From contig OZ035963.1 of the NCBI GenBank assembly GCA_964034945.1, positions 63,692,182-63,756,181 of the forward strand: a stretch of DNA of 64,000 nt, given 5' to 3'. The notes beneath the pieces are model-generated. The model saw nothing but the letters and a program-made list of their open reading frames with translations, searched no databases and was not told the origin of the DNA. Of the stretch, positions 34,160 through 46,264 are shown one piece after another. How positions within the stretch are numbered: the first letter of the stretch is position 1; each line of letters opens with the position of its first letter. The DNA is from Chrysopilus asiliformis (lineage: Eukaryota; Arthropoda; Insecta; Diptera; Rhagionidae). Made by a program: the position numbers and the translations under genes.

Positions 34160-34670
34160 TCATACTAATATATAAAAATGAGTTGGTGTCTGTCTGTCTG
34201 TTCCTCTTTCACGCAAAAACGGCTGAACCGATTGACTTGAAATGAGTGTCTGTGGTAGTTCTGGTTCCAACATAGACCCATTAAAAAGTAGCGCGAGGGG
34301 TGGGGGGAGTAAGGGGACGGGGTAAAGTGATTTCGAACCTCAGTTTTTGCGCTATGTTACTCTTTCGCGGGGAAACTACTGAGCCGATTGGCCTGAAATT
34401 TGGCATAGATGTTCGTCGGTGGTACAGCTCTAACATGTCATACCGAGTGGGGGGGAGGGGGGGGTTGTAAAGAGAGAGGATAAAGTGAATCCGAATGTTG
34501 GAATTGATTGTATTTTGATTAATTTCTGAAAACCATTTTCCGAGGAAGAAAAAACTGTAAAGAAAAGCCACAGACTGTCTAATTTATAACCAATTGAATT
34601 GAATTCTGTTTTCCGATAGGGTTTATTCTACTCACGCTTTTAGCCGGGCGAAGCCGGGTCCAAATTCTAG
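34160..34670 (+). mobile_element. Non-autonomous Helitron, copy B (511 bp)
   Basis: TC start shared with copy A, CTAG end after AGCCGGGCGAAGCCGGG, inserted between A and T. Interior modules as in copy A, with a small deletion in the first GGCTGAACCGATTG module. The 96-codon minus-strand ORF inside is not a gene. Confidence 0.85.
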
Positions 34671-34795
34671 TTTAACATAATTTCAGAATTTCCAATATTA
34701 TAAAAAAAAGATACGAAAAGCTACAATTGCCAAAGGCCAACCGACACACTCTATCTGAGGGCAGAAAAAATTTTTATTAAAAAAAAATCCATTTG

Positions 34796-35067
34796 CACTC
34801 AGAAAAATGGAGGCTAACTCAACGACCTACATACGGCGTAATTGGCCTCGGGCAGGCGCGCGTTCGCCTGCATGTGGGCAAGTAAAACTGAGTTGACCTG
34901 TGGTCGGAGAAATTCTGAAATTAAGCCACCAGCAGGTGAAGTAGGGCATTGGGAGCTGCACGAGTTGACCTTAGATAGGTTAACTCTGACCGCTAGCTGG
35001 CTTACAGACACCTCTGTAAGGTCAGAGTTAACCTGACAAAAAGTTGACCTGGACATTTTTCTGAGTG
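34796..35067 (+). mobile_element. CACT-ended MITE, copy 3 (272 bp)
   Basis: Same length and ends as copies 1 and 2, flanked by TG (34794-34795, 35068-35069). Near-identical to the other copies, so the family was active recently. The internal GGTTAACTCTGACC hairpin is intact. Confidence 0.9.
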
Positions 35068-35089
35068 TGGGTGAGAGAGGGAGGAAGGA

Positions 35090-35600
35090 GTGGTCCGATT
35101 CCATTTTGATGTATGGTATGGTTATGTAAAATCCTATTTTAAACACATTTCGTCTTTATAAATTTTTCGATACTGTGCACCGTTTTCGAGAGAAAGAGTA
35201 TAAAAGGTAGAAGGAGCGGTCCAACTGGATGTATGGATAAGTTATGTAAAATCATAATATAATATTTTCTCTTTATAATTTTTTGAGCCATCGTTTTTGA
35301 GAAAATTGTAAAAAACTGTTTCGTTTGTAATGCAGGAAACGCCACTATACATAATTTCATGTCTCTATATCAAGGCTTTCGAAAGTTATTGTGTTAACGG
35401 CTAAGCGGACAGACCGACAGACGGACAAACGAACAGTCGAACCGACATGTAGAAATCATAATTTTTTGTCATCCCAAACACCCCGGTTTCAAGTCAATCG
35501 GATGAGTCGAGTGAAAATTAGATTACAAGATTTGACCCCCACAGACAAATAAACAGACAGATAGAAGCTTTAAAGCTAAATAAAAGCGTTAAAAAGCTTT
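35090..35600. repeat. Family T and Helitron-family fragments
   Basis: Two imperfect repeats of a paragraph with GAGTGGTCCGATT/GAGCGGTCCAACT, ATGTATGG, TTATGTAAAATC, CTTTATAA and CGTTTTCGAGA lie at about 35090-35300. A CAGACCGACAGACGGAC run follows, then TCAATCGGATGAGTCGAGTG and CAGACAGATAGAAGC as in the long Helitron. No clean ends. Confidence 0.6.
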
Positions 35601-37218
35601 AAAAAAAAGAAAAAAAAATTCGCTTTTGGGACGTACATAATGACAAAAAGAAACTACATTGGCCTTTAAAAAATATATTTTTCAAAACCCAATGAAAAAA
35701 GTAACGAAAAATTATTTCTTGTAGCTTTTCCTGTGTTTTATCAGTAACCCCATAAACATAGTATATTTCCGGTATTAAATCCAATCAGGTATTAATTCGT
35801 AAATTAGAGCAATTTATCTCAAGTTAGCAATAAAAGTCATGTTACGTACGCAACACCAGATAAATATATCTTAAATGACATTTACAGCTACCTACCAAAT
35901 TTTTTATTAGACTAAAACCCTTAATAACAACTTGGTAGTTCATGCAGTTTCACGGTTTAATTCTGATTAATCATTTCTTAAATGCGATCGAATAACCAAA
36001 AATACCGTCGACCCCTTCCAGTTCCTTTAATTCGATTAAAAACCTTGTCCCGGAAACGTTCGCTGGTACAAACGTTCGAATTCGATATGGGTTTGCATGG
36101 CATATCAAATATTCTAACCTATGTCACTTTCACCGACTGCTAAACTTCCTGTATGGATGGTGTATGGAAGTGAGAATATTTCCCTACCATCAAAAAGGGG
36201 TTGAAATTGTACCCTCGACAACCTTTACGAGGTGTTTAGTGAGTATAGAATTATCTCACACCTTGTTCCATGCCGTTTGATGCTAATATCCACAGGCGAG
36301 AAGAAGTGGAGAGTTGTTTTCACATGTGATGGAGATGCCAACTCCATCCATTCCACTGAAATTGGTTGTATATCGAAGGACATAAATCAGGGGATCGAAG
36401 GAGATCAACATCCATCAGTCGGAAATGCTCTTTTGAGCAGCTTAGAACGGCTCGAAAATCACTCCACCCGTCCTCAATCCAGGAAAATATTTCGATATGT
36501 GGTGGGGTATCGGTTTGTGGGGAATTTGGAAAGGATCAACTGTCTGCCAAGTGGTAAAAAAAGGCTTATGGCCCCATGAAAAACTCTTACGACCACCAAA
36601 AACATCAGTTTTATAGGAGTTTTTTTTTCCTCGTCGAATGGAAGAAACATTTTTTACCACATCCACGTCGTTTTTTCAAGTGACTTTAAAATTTCATATA
36701 GGAAAAGGTCAAGGAATATAAATTTTGCTAAGATTATTATTATTTATTTATACTGATTTTTGTTGGAATTATTTATGAAACCGAATCAATCGATATCGAA
36801 ACCCTTGTCATGTCGACAGGAATATCTTAAGAAGAAAAGTTCAGCAAAACTTTCACTTTGCGGAAGAAGTTTTCCGAGAAAAAAATCTGATGTGGTCGTA
36901 AAATTACTTTTTTATATCCATCGAATTGAGATTTTCGTAGATTCTAAAATATTTGAAGAATGACAAAATATATTAAATTGATATTAGGGACTGAAATATG
37001 AGAAAGTTTAGGAGATTTGATTTTTTCCACATTTTTTTTTTAGAAAATCCGGAAAGGCTAATATGAGAAATATGGAAAATGAAGAAAATGTTATCATACG
37101 CAACAGGATTTTTAAATATTTTACCTACTGGTTTGTAACGGATGATGAGAACCATTTTCTCATCGTATACACCTACCAAATCAAAAGAAAGGCTTTCTAC
37201 TCAAGTAACCAAAAATTG
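35601..37218. other. Intergenic, no gene recognised
   Basis: ORFs at 36232-36579, 36760-36963 and 37063-37413 have no recognised domain; the last runs into the minisatellite. Confidence 0.45.
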
Positions 37219-37371
37219 TTACATGGCGGTTACATGGCGGTTGCATGGCGATTGCATGGCGGTTGCATGGCGGTTGCATGGCGGTTGCATGGCGGTTGCA
37301 TGGCGGTTGCATGGCGATTGCATGGCGGTCGCATGGCGGTTGCATGGCGGTTGCATGGCGGTTGCATGCCG
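37219..37371 (+). repeat. 11-bp minisatellite, about 14 units
   Basis: Units of TTGCATGGCGG with few variants (TTACATGGCGG at the start, GATT or GGTC variants inside). An 11-bp period cannot hold one reading frame, so peptides with CMAVAWRLHGG are artefacts. Downstream sequence repeats words such as GTAAC, TTGCA and GTCAC. Confidence 0.95.
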
Positions 37372-38279
37372 ATCACACAACCTGGGTTGCAAAATAATGT
37401 GGTCACCAATTGATTGGTGTAACGTCACAGCAAGGTTCCTGGAACTGTTAACCGACCGTTTTTGCCCAGGTTTTTTGTGACTATAGTTATAAAGTAACGG
37501 TTGCACAAACAGTTTTACAAAACTCGTAATGTTCTGTCAACTTTTGAAAAAGTAACGACAGCTATATATTAATTCTAAAGATTAACCTTGAAATTTTTGC
37601 CCGACCCACAGAAACAAAACACTTGAACCTTTCTAAATTCATTTTCGATCAAATTAAAGTCTATTTACAAAGATTAAAAAAAAATACATTTTCATATTAA
37701 AGAGATTTCCTCTGTCGTCATATTTTCCTTCAACATCTCTAATGTTGATGACGTCAACCTGCTAGCCTAAAAATTTAACTCAAAAAAAGTTAAAAGGTTC
37801 AGTGGTTAATTAGCTGACAGGAAGCCAATTAAGGTCTTAATTAACTTCGTCCCTTCGTAGAGAGCAGAAGACCAAAATTGACTTTTTCTTTAAATTTCTC
37901 CCTATTTACCCCAATTTAGTAATTCATTCATTTTCGAATTCCGCCTTGTCTGAAAGTTTCAACATAAAGGGATTTGAGCAATTAAAATACGAGAAGCCAA
38001 TTGAATGATTTTAATTTTTGTGCGCCAAAAATTAATTCCACTAATTAAATCTTAAAATTTTATTTTTACACCGACTAACTTTATTAGATGGCTCTTGGAG
38101 GAATCGTAGTGAAATTCGCTCAAAGTTTTATTCACTTGTTGGAGAAGAACTTTTTTCTAGCAAACTTTTTACTTGACAATTTGGTTTAATTGATTTATTA
38201 TACCACGGTTTGTTAATAATATTATTCAATTTTTATATAAAATTCTATATAATTGTCGCAATTTTGTCACCATATCTTA
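37372..38279. other. Intergenic, no gene recognised
   Basis: No gene seen. AT-rich after about 37500. Confidence 0.5.
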
Positions 38280-38492
38280 GGGATCGTTTACACCTGACAC
38301 TTTATTCCGTGAATTTTATTCTTCCACGCTAAATTCACATATATGTAATTTATTCCTGAAAGACGAAGCAACTTGAGTTTGTAGTCGATTACTTAAGGAA
38401 TAGTGGTGATTTTTTGCCTGTAATGTGATATGTGGCGGGTGGTCGGCTTATCATTTTTTTGGTTGCAAAAAATCGCAAGTGTAAGCGAGGCC
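38280..38492. mobile_element. TTA-target MITE, family 3 (213 bp)
   Basis: Flanked by TTA (38277-38279, 38493-38495). The left end GGGATCGTTTACACCTGAC and the inward-read right end GGCCTCGCTTACACTTGCG match at about 14 of 17 positions. Diverged but bounded by a clean duplication. Confidence 0.65.
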
Positions 38493-38822
38493 TTAGATAG
38501 ATATCTGTTTTATCTATTGTAAAAAAAATCATTTCAATTTTAATCTACTTTCGAATATAATTGCGATCACAGTAGTTTTACTTGAATACTGTCCCTTAGG
38601 CTATGTACAAGAGATAGATGTCGTAAATCAAATTATGACAAGTGGTTAAATGAAAATTAATGAACTAATTATGTTAAGTGTGCGCCACTTTTGTATGATG
38701 CGGTTAAGTTATTGCTTGGGAAGCTATGATTTATACTGCAGATTTTTTTAAATCTTTCTTCTAGTCTGGCTGGAAAAGGAATTTTGTAGATTGCACAAAC
38801 AGCAATTTTTTTTTATCAGTTA

Positions 38823-39189
38823 AGGTGCCGCTCCACATGAGAGTAAATGCCGGAGAGAACCTCTCGATAGCAACTATTCTCATATGGACACGTCTCTGAG
38901 AGTCGCTCGCAGAACTCGCAAAAATTCGCGAGCTAGTTTCTGCGAGCTGTCAAACGTGATTCTACTCTCTAGACGACACGCACCCACTGAACTCTCGGAG
39001 AGTAGCTCGCCAGATACGAACGGCGTTTGAATTTCGCTAGTAGCTCTCGAGAACTCGCCAAAGCAAGATATTGGTCTTGAAAAGAGAAAAATCGCCGAAA
39101 TTAACTCTCAAATGGACAACCTCCTGCGAGTAACTCTCGAGAGTTTTTGAGAGTTACTCGCGTATTAACTCTCATGTGGAGCGGCACCT
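38823..39189. mobile_element. TTA-target MITE, family 4 (367 bp)
   Basis: Flanked by TTA (38820-38822, 39190-39192). Perfect terminal inverted repeat AGGTGCCGCTCCACATGAGA plus GT. The interior is built from CTCTC/GAGAG and CTCGC/GCGAG words, and diverged copies of TCCACATGAGAG recur in inverted form (TTCTCATATGGA, CTCTCAAATGGA). No transposase. Confidence 0.88.
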
Positions 39190-39289
39190 TTAGAGATACG
39201 CTCTATTCTTTTTTCAAATGAAGCCATTTTCACGAATTTTGAAATAAGGAATTTTATTTTATCTTATAGGGTTTTTGGCCACTCTTTAT

Positions 39290-39780
39290 TTACGTCCGTC
39301 CGTCTGTCTGTCCGTCCGTCCATGAACAACATAACTTTCGAAAAAATTGAAATGGCTAGGATAAGTTCTTGATCGGGGAGTATTGGAAAATCCCTCCCCC
39401 CTCCACCATACAAAAGAAACAGGTTTTTGCAATTTCCTCGAAAACTGTCCGTCTGTCTGTATGCCTGTCCGTGAACACCATAACTTTCGAAACGATTGAG
39501 CTTGAGACTTGAAATTTTTACTGTTGAACAGACAAAATTCAAACGATTACTTCCTTCACCCACCCCCGTACAAATGAAACAGTTTATTGGAAAATCCCTC
39601 CCCCTCCCCCATACAAAAGAAACAGTATTTTGCAATTTCCTCGAAAACGGCGAGTCATATTAAAAAATTCATTAAGGTAAAATGTGTTTGGAATAGGATT
39701 TTACATAACTTATGTGTACATCAAAATCCCAACAGAATGGCTTTATTGTCAAGAAGTGAAATTGTTAAAATCTGATAAAC
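39290..39780. repeat. Family T copy (no head)
   Basis: A CGTCCGTCTGTCTG run, then two imperfect repeats of a paragraph with CATAACTTTCGAAA, GATTGAGCTTGAGACTTG, CCTCCCCCATACAAA and TCCTCGAAAAC. Related paragraphs are at 42170-42560, 44440-44780 and 58255-58600. Confidence 0.7.
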
Positions 39781-41180
39781 CTGAATTAAGAATAAAAAAT
39801 CTTTTTGATCCGTGATAACTAAAATCCAATTACTGCTAGTAAAAATAGCCATTTAATCCGAGATATAGAAAATATTTGATGTCTGATCAATATGTGATGC
39901 AATAAACAGCAATTTCGTGCACATGTTCCGTTTCAATGAATTTTCGGAACTATTAGATACACAAATTTGCCACGGTCTTACAGGAAAGATACTACAACAC
40001 GTACTGTATGATGCTTACTATAGTAACATAACTAACTCCCTTTTTATTATCGTAAATCACGGAATCCGATTCAATACTAAACGAAATAAATTGTGGCGAA
40101 TGTGAAAGTCTTATGCTATCGACAACATAAATTCTTCACGGGTTTGTATCTCGTTTAGTGCTACAAAAAAAGGGGAAAAGGTTTCATGCTTTTTAAATGC
40201 ATTTTTTTTCGTCAATCGAGAATAACTCGCACTATCAGCGGAATAATTTGACTGTTTTTTAGTTAAAAACACTTTTTTTTTGAGGATTTACGACCGAAAA
40301 GATCTTTTGTATGTCGTTGCGTCGATCATTTTATTCGAAATCGTTTGATCGTCGAATTTCCAATGAAAGTGACTACACAATGAATGGACAATTGTCCGAT
40401 CACTTTCATTATGCTCAATTGATGAACTTTAACCACATGATAGACATTTTGTTACACTTTTGCACTGTCATCGCTGAATCGTTGCTGCTGCCAAATGGGT
40501 TAAGATCCGTCGTTGATTGAAGGCAGAATGGAGTTCTTGATTAAAGTATCTAGCATGGACTCATTGAATTTGTATCTATTCAAACGACTGGCAGTAATAA
40601 ATTGTAAACGAGGAAGAAAATGTATAGACAAGTCTCGTCCGATTAAGCTGTGATCAGTTTAATTATGCTACGACAGCATAAAAACGTTTAAACTTTAAAA
40701 TTCATAACAATGAATGTGCGTGATGATTGCTGGCATGGCAAGTGCTTTAATCCAATTCAAATGTCCGATTTTAATTCATGCCTTTTAAATATTTTCATTG
40801 CTTTCAACGAGACATTGTGCGGCTGTTGTAAGACAAATATATTTGAAAATTTTACAACAATGCGGAATGTTTTCTTAGAAATTCTTTGCGCGTTGTTTAG
40901 AGTTTATTTTGGCTTGGAAGAAATTTCAAAACAAAATTATCTAACAAAGTTTGTTGTTATTCGAATGTCAGGTTTGTAAGCGTTACCTAAAAAATCACGT
41001 TAAAAGATCATTTGATTTCTTAGAAGATTCCTACTTGGAGTTATTGATAGAAAAAATTAAAAAAAAAAAGAATTTTTTTTCACAAAAGGAGTTACGTCAA
41101 TTATATTACAAAATAGTATTAAAAAGAAACTGTAAAAACTTGTTATACTCTCGATCAGAATCATATCGAAGTATATATTA
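39781..41180. other. Intergenic, no supported gene
   Basis: ORFs at 40710-40979 and 40951-41271 (+) overlap in different frames. The second runs into the MITE at 41181. Neither has a motif I recognise. The last 40 bases are the left part of a family T head. Confidence 0.45.
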
Positions 41181-41612
41181 CCCTTGGAGCACAATGAACG
41201 CAACCAAGCCGCAACCATCGCGCATCCCAATGTCACTTAGGAGTTTAATTCACAGAAATGCTTTTGAGTGAGCACAGTGAACGCATTGAACGCAACCATC
41301 GACGCAAAAGTTGCCAAACTTTGAACTTTAACGCAACAACTCTGCGTTGACAGTTGATACAGGGCCAATCAAAATGTCGTTCGAGGAAAAATTGATAGCC
41401 TTAGTGCAATAACATACAAATAACAAAGATAAAGACCAAATTATCCATTTTTTTTATATTTTTCTACTTTAGTTCACTTTTAATTTTTCTGTGTTTGTCT
41501 CACAACGCAACAGACGACGCTTGTATTGTGCTCAACCGCTCCTGAACTGCGTTGCGTGACAGTTCGAAGCGTCCTTAGTTGCGGCTTGATTGCGTTCATT
41601 GTGCTCCAAGGG
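41181..41612. mobile_element. TTA-target MITE, family 5 (432 bp)
   Basis: Flanked by TTA (41178-41180, 41613-41615). Terminal repeats of about 35 bp with one mismatch begin CCCTTGGAGCACAATGAACG. The module GAGCACAGTGAACGCA recurs at about 41269-41285 and a short inverted form near 41524-41534. It is inserted in the head of a family T copy. Confidence 0.9.
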
Positions 41613-42560
41613 TTAGATTTAGTGTATCCTTTGAAAAAACGTCGAACACAAAAATGAACTACACCGGAGTGTCTGGTATGACAAAAGATTTTGGATTCCG
41701 CATGTCCGTCCGTCTGTCTGTCCGTCTCTCCGTCTCTCCGTCAATCTCTGTGTCCGCCGGTCCACCCATCTCTCTTTCTGTGCGTCCGTCTGTCCATCTG
41801 AATGTCTGTCCATCTGTCTGTCCTTCTGTCTATCCGTCTGTTTATCCACCTGTCTGTCCGTCCGTTTCTCCGTCCGCCTGTCCGTCTGTCCATCTGTCTG
41901 CCCGTCTGTCTGTCTGTCCGTCTGTTTGTCCGTCTATCTGCAGGTCCATCTGTTCGTCTGTCTGTCCGTCTGTCTGTCCGTATGTCTGTCTGTCTGTGCT
42001 GTCTGTCTATCTGTCCATCTGTCCATCTGTCAGTCATTCTGTCTGTCTGTCGGTCTATCTGTCTGTCTGTCTGTCCGTCTATCTGTCCCTCTGTCTGTCT
42101 GTTCGTCTATCCGTCTGTCTGTCTGTTTGTCTGTCCGTTCGCCTATCCGTCTGTCTGTATGCCTGTCTGTGAACACCATAACTTTCAAAAGGATTGAGCT
42201 AGAGACTTGAAATTTTTACTGTTGAACAGGCAAAATTCGACGACGATTACTTCCTTCACCCCACCGCCATAGAAATGAAACAGATTATAGCCATTTTCTC
42301 GAAAACGGTTAGTCCTATCAAAAAAATGATGAAGACAAAATGTGTTTATAAAAAAAACTTTACTTGACTTTTCCATAAACCAAAATTTATTTGGACCATT
42401 CCTTCATACCTCCCTCATATAAATGATATCGTTTTGGGCGATTTTCACGAAAACGGTGCATCGTATCGAAAAATGTATAAAGATGAAATGTGTCTAGAAT
42501 ATGATTGTACATAAGCGTTCTATACATCAAAATTCAATCAAACTAATCCTTCACCCTTTA
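41613..42560 (+). repeat. Family T copy 2 with (CTGT/CCGT)n array
   Basis: The head continues after the MITE (TTAGATTTAGTGTATCC, ACACAAAAATGAACTACACC, TTCCGCATG). An impure tetranucleotide array runs 41705-42170, then CATAACTTTCAAAAGGATTG and the usual T paragraphs. Ser/Val/Cys ORFs over the array are artefacts. Confidence 0.85.
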
Positions 42561-43690
42561 CCACACAAATGGATTTTTTTAAATAAAAATCTTATCTTTT
42601 CTCGTATAGAGTATTTGAAGATTGGCCCCAGGGAATTGTATCTAAACATTTAATATTGAATAATGTAAAAAATAGCATTGTTTACCTACAGATATTCCGA
42701 GCGACGAAATTCCTTGTGGCGAAAAATTGCAATTTAATTTTTGACTGTAGATCACGAATTATTCAATTGGGTATGAAAGAAAAACTCCATTCTAAAAAGT
42801 TGAGATGAATCAAGCGGAAGTTCCATGGGGAAAGAAGGCACACGATGACAAAAGCGTGATATTAAATTACTCTTATTAATATTAATGCGCTGTTGTCATA
42901 GGAAAACAGAGCACTAAGTCACTGTTTGCCAAGAGAAATGAAGGAAAAAAGTCGACTCGTGGTTGTTGGCACTTTTCCCCGTTTATCGTTGGAAAAACAG
43001 AAACAAATAATCCTGGCAAGATAAATGCCCTCAATTTATACATGTCCCGATTAAAGGAACAGGAAGAAATTGCAGGAATTGCTTTCAAAGTAGGTCGGAA
43101 AATACGAAACTCTAGCGATAACCGACTCTCTGACTGGTGCTAGTGATGGTTAAATAGGAAACATGAGAGCTATTTCCGTTTAAAAGCTTAATTTGTTTAC
43201 CCTCTAAAGAATTCACTTTTTACCGGAAAGCGATGCTAATTTTCATATTGAAATAAAGACGTTTTCCGAAGGTTTCAAAAATTTGTGATAATTTCTTAAG
43301 GAAACTGTTTTAATATGGGTTTGTTGGCGCAAACAAAAGGGGGAGCAATTGAAAACTGTGCAAATATTTCAGTCGCCACAATTCGTCGTTTGAAATGGAA
43401 ACGTCTTTGAGATTCAAATAAAAAAATCGATGTGTGTAAGGAAGGCTTCTGAGGTGGCGGTTTGTTATTTAAAATAATGGCACTCAACTTTAGATTGTAA
43501 AATACCGCTTAGAGAATTGCTATGAAAATTTGGAGGACTTCGGCGCGTAGCCGGAATTTCTGGCACGGGACATTGCGGCAGGCCAAGATCGGAACTCGAT
43601 TGCGAATAGCGCCAAGAAAGAAGGAGAAGACTAAATTAAACACTGAAAAAAAGGTATGTTTGGAAAGTGTTTGCGAACATCTATTGAGTG
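42561..43690. other. Intergenic, no gene recognised
   Basis: No supported gene. A GACATTGCGGCAGGCCAAGA segment near 43568 recurs near 53310; its identity is unknown to me. Confidence 0.45.
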
Positions 43691-43880
43691 CACTCAGAAA
43701 AATGGAGGCTAACTCGACGACCTGCATACGGTGTAATTGGCCTCGGGCAGGAAAATTTAACCTATGCGAGGCGCGCGTTCGCCTGCATGAGGGAATGTAA
43801 AACTTGTGTTGACCTGTGGCCGGAGAAATTCTGAAATTAAGCCACCAGCAGGTGAAGTAGGGCATTAAGAGCTGCACGAG
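43691..43880 (+). mobile_element. CACT-ended MITE, copy 4, truncated
   Basis: The left end CACTCAGAAAAATGGAGGCT is intact. About 20 bp are inserted near 43751, and the copy stops at GCTGCACGAG, losing the hairpin and right terminus. The 19-bp minisatellite begins just after the break. Confidence 0.85.
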
Positions 43881-43896
43881 AAACCGTTTTAAACGA

Positions 43897-44216
43897 GTTT
43901 CAGTGAAAGTTTCATTGTAACCTGAAAGTTTCATTGTAACCTGAAAGTTTCATTGTAACCTGAAAGTTTCATTGTAACCTGAAAGTTACATTGTGACCTG
44001 AAAGTTACATCGTAACCTGAGAGTTTCATTGTAACCTGAAAGTTACATCGTAACCTGAGAGTTTCATTGTAACCTGAAAGTTACAATGTAACCTGAAAGT
44101 TACATTGTAACCTGAAAGTTACATTGTGACCTAAAAGTTACATTGTAACCTGAAAGTTACATTGTAACCTGAAAGTTACATTGTAACCTGAAAGTTACAT
44201 TGTAACCTGAAAGTTT
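43897..44216 (+). repeat. 19-bp minisatellite, about 16 units
   Basis: Unit CATTGTAACCTGAAAGTTW. Left units read GTTTCATTGTAAC; right units read GTTACATTGTAAC, a perfect GTTAC-N3-GTAAC inverted repeat. No unique spacers, so it is not a CRISPR array. Confidence 0.95.
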
Positions 44217-44439
44217 CTAGAGGGTTACAGTGAATATTTTGTACTTTTTCACATTGTAATAAATATAAGGTGACCAGATTTACGAAGTCAGAATTCGAGA
44301 CGAGCCGCATGTGGTTTTTTTTAATAACCAAATGTTCTGACGTGCTGTTGGAACAAGTTTTCACATATATTGGGTAAGCCTCCGGAGTCAGCTTCCAAAA
44401 ATTTCAAATCGACCCTTGAGTCGGTATTTACAAAGTTTG

Positions 44440-44787
44440 ACGATCCCCACCCTGTACAGGAAAACCGGCCTAGGACACGGCATGTCTATAAATTCTTCGA
44501 TACGATGTATAGTTTTCGAGAAAACAGGAAAAAGTATTCCATTTGTATAGGGGAGGGGATAAGCAGTGGTTCAATTGGATTGAGATGTATGGACAAGTTA
44601 TGTGAAAACCTATTCTAAACACATTTTATGTTTACAAATTTTTCGATATGACTCACCGTTTTCGAGAAAATAGCAAAAAACCGACAAACGGATTTCGTAC
44701 TGATCAGAAATTTTCTCTTTACCCCCGTTCTTGGGTCGGTCTTCGTCATGAATACAATATTTTCCCTCTATAGCAGAGGAGAGTAAA
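44440..44787. repeat. Family T tail
   Basis: Paragraphs with CGATACGATG, TTTTCGAGAAAA, GGTTCAATTGGATTGAGATG, AACACATTTTATG, ending AATACAATATTTTCCCTCTATAG then AGAGGAGAGTAAAAA. Shares its 3' end with 30333-30437. Confidence 0.75.
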
Positions 44788-45360
44788 AATCCTTAATAAG
44801 TAACATTACTATCTAATTATATTGTATTTTAATGTGACCTGTCTTACCAGAAACTAATCTGATACCAGGATTGAATGACTGTTGATGTCACCAGATGGCC
44901 CCGGCCACAATCCGGACCGACAGTAAAATTAAGATAATCAGAAAAGTTTTTCCCAAAGTGGACTCATGTTGTCAGATTCTATGCTATGGTCGCCCATATC
45001 TTATTAGTAATAACTTTTCCCGAAAGACAAAAATTTCCCATGTACGGAAGTTGAACAGCAGTACACGAACAAGTCGTACTCTGGCAACAAAACTTACAAG
45101 AAAAACAGGATACGAAACTTTTGCAATAAACTTGCTTCCATCAAAAGCTGTTCATTTACGAATATATGTTATATGGAAGCGTGCAGAATTCATAGAACAT
45201 ATGCAGGATGTTGGTATGCTTAAGTGGTGTTTCGTCTTATGGTTAATCTTTTTCATGTCAATCCTGGCGGTTTTCCGAGTTTCCTCATATGATAAGGAAC
45301 GTTGCCTATCCCATCATTAACATCGCATTATCCTTGTAGCACTCAGTCGTCGTGCTGAGT

Positions 45361-46264
45361 ATGAGTCCTGATGTCGTCAAAAGTCATCAAAACGATGCCA
45401 GGACGAATATCATAAATTTCCTATTTGTCGTTTTTAATAAAACTTTTTTCCACATCCCAAAAATTTATTCCCGCCCATAAAAAAAAATTGAGTTTTCCGG
45501 GGAAGATGTGTAGATTTATGATGCCTTGCATATCCATCGCATATCCTGCCGACAGTTTGTCAATCAATGGAGTAGAGCTGTGCTTTTTTTAGGGGTGAGT
45601 TATCATCCGGATGTGGTTAATTTGTCACTTTCGAAAATGGCTTTTCCTTGATTGCATCTCGCAGTAACTCCGGTTTCTTAAATTCGACAGGAGACGACGA
45701 TTCATGGGCGTCTGCTGTAAAAGGGACTCGTGCTAATGGCGGAGGGAGACGGCCATCAGGCATCTCTAAATGCGATCAATTTGTTTAATTTCGAAGTAAT
45801 CGATCAACGTTGAGATTCGTCTGGGATCCTTGCATGATTCTTGGCGTGTGGGTGGTATCACGAATTAATCTCCTTAAAATGTAATCAGTCATTTGTTGAT
45901 TGTTTTTCTTTTTCATCCCTCGGTAGCGCAACAAACTAGAAATGATGATATGGAATTGATACAATTTGGTGTTAATGCATTTCGGGGGCGCATTTCGCTT
46001 TTATGGAAACAATTTTCGTTGGTTTTTTGATGATTTTTCCGGGAAAGTGCGGCGGTAGAGTCGCACGTGCCACGTTGTTTGGTTAATTTTTCATTTCATC
46101 CTATAAAGCTTTTAAAATGGAGGGAAAGAATCAAATTTTCTGATGACTTTCTTGAAAATTCACAGCAATAATTTTGAAGATTTTAAATTATTTCCAATGA
46201 ATAAATTTTGATCCGGTCGGTAGTTCAAAGTTTCTGCGGAATTTTTGACGACATCAGGACTCAT
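45361..46264. repeat. 904-bp segment bounded by a perfect 22-bp inverted repeat
   Basis: ATGAGTCCTGATGTCGTCAA plus AA (45361-45382) is exactly reverse complemented at 46243-46264. No target duplication or transposase was found. It could be a MITE with lost flanks or a foldback segment. Confidence 0.7.

Noticed and set aside
40710..41271. Two overlapping ORFs that might be one frameshifted gene
   Set aside because: No recognisable family, and the second ends inside a MITE.
41579..42210. Overlapping Ser/Val/Cys-rich ORFs up to 197 codons
   Set aside because: Same artefact from the CTGT/CCGT array in family T copy 2.
43897..44216. CRISPR-like array
   Set aside because: Tandem units without unique spacers, in eukaryotic DNA.
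44895..45320. 141-codon ATG ORF with a hydrophobic segment near its end
   Set aside because: A few ORFs this long are expected by chance in 64 kb. No domain, intron, promoter or neighbouring exon supports it.
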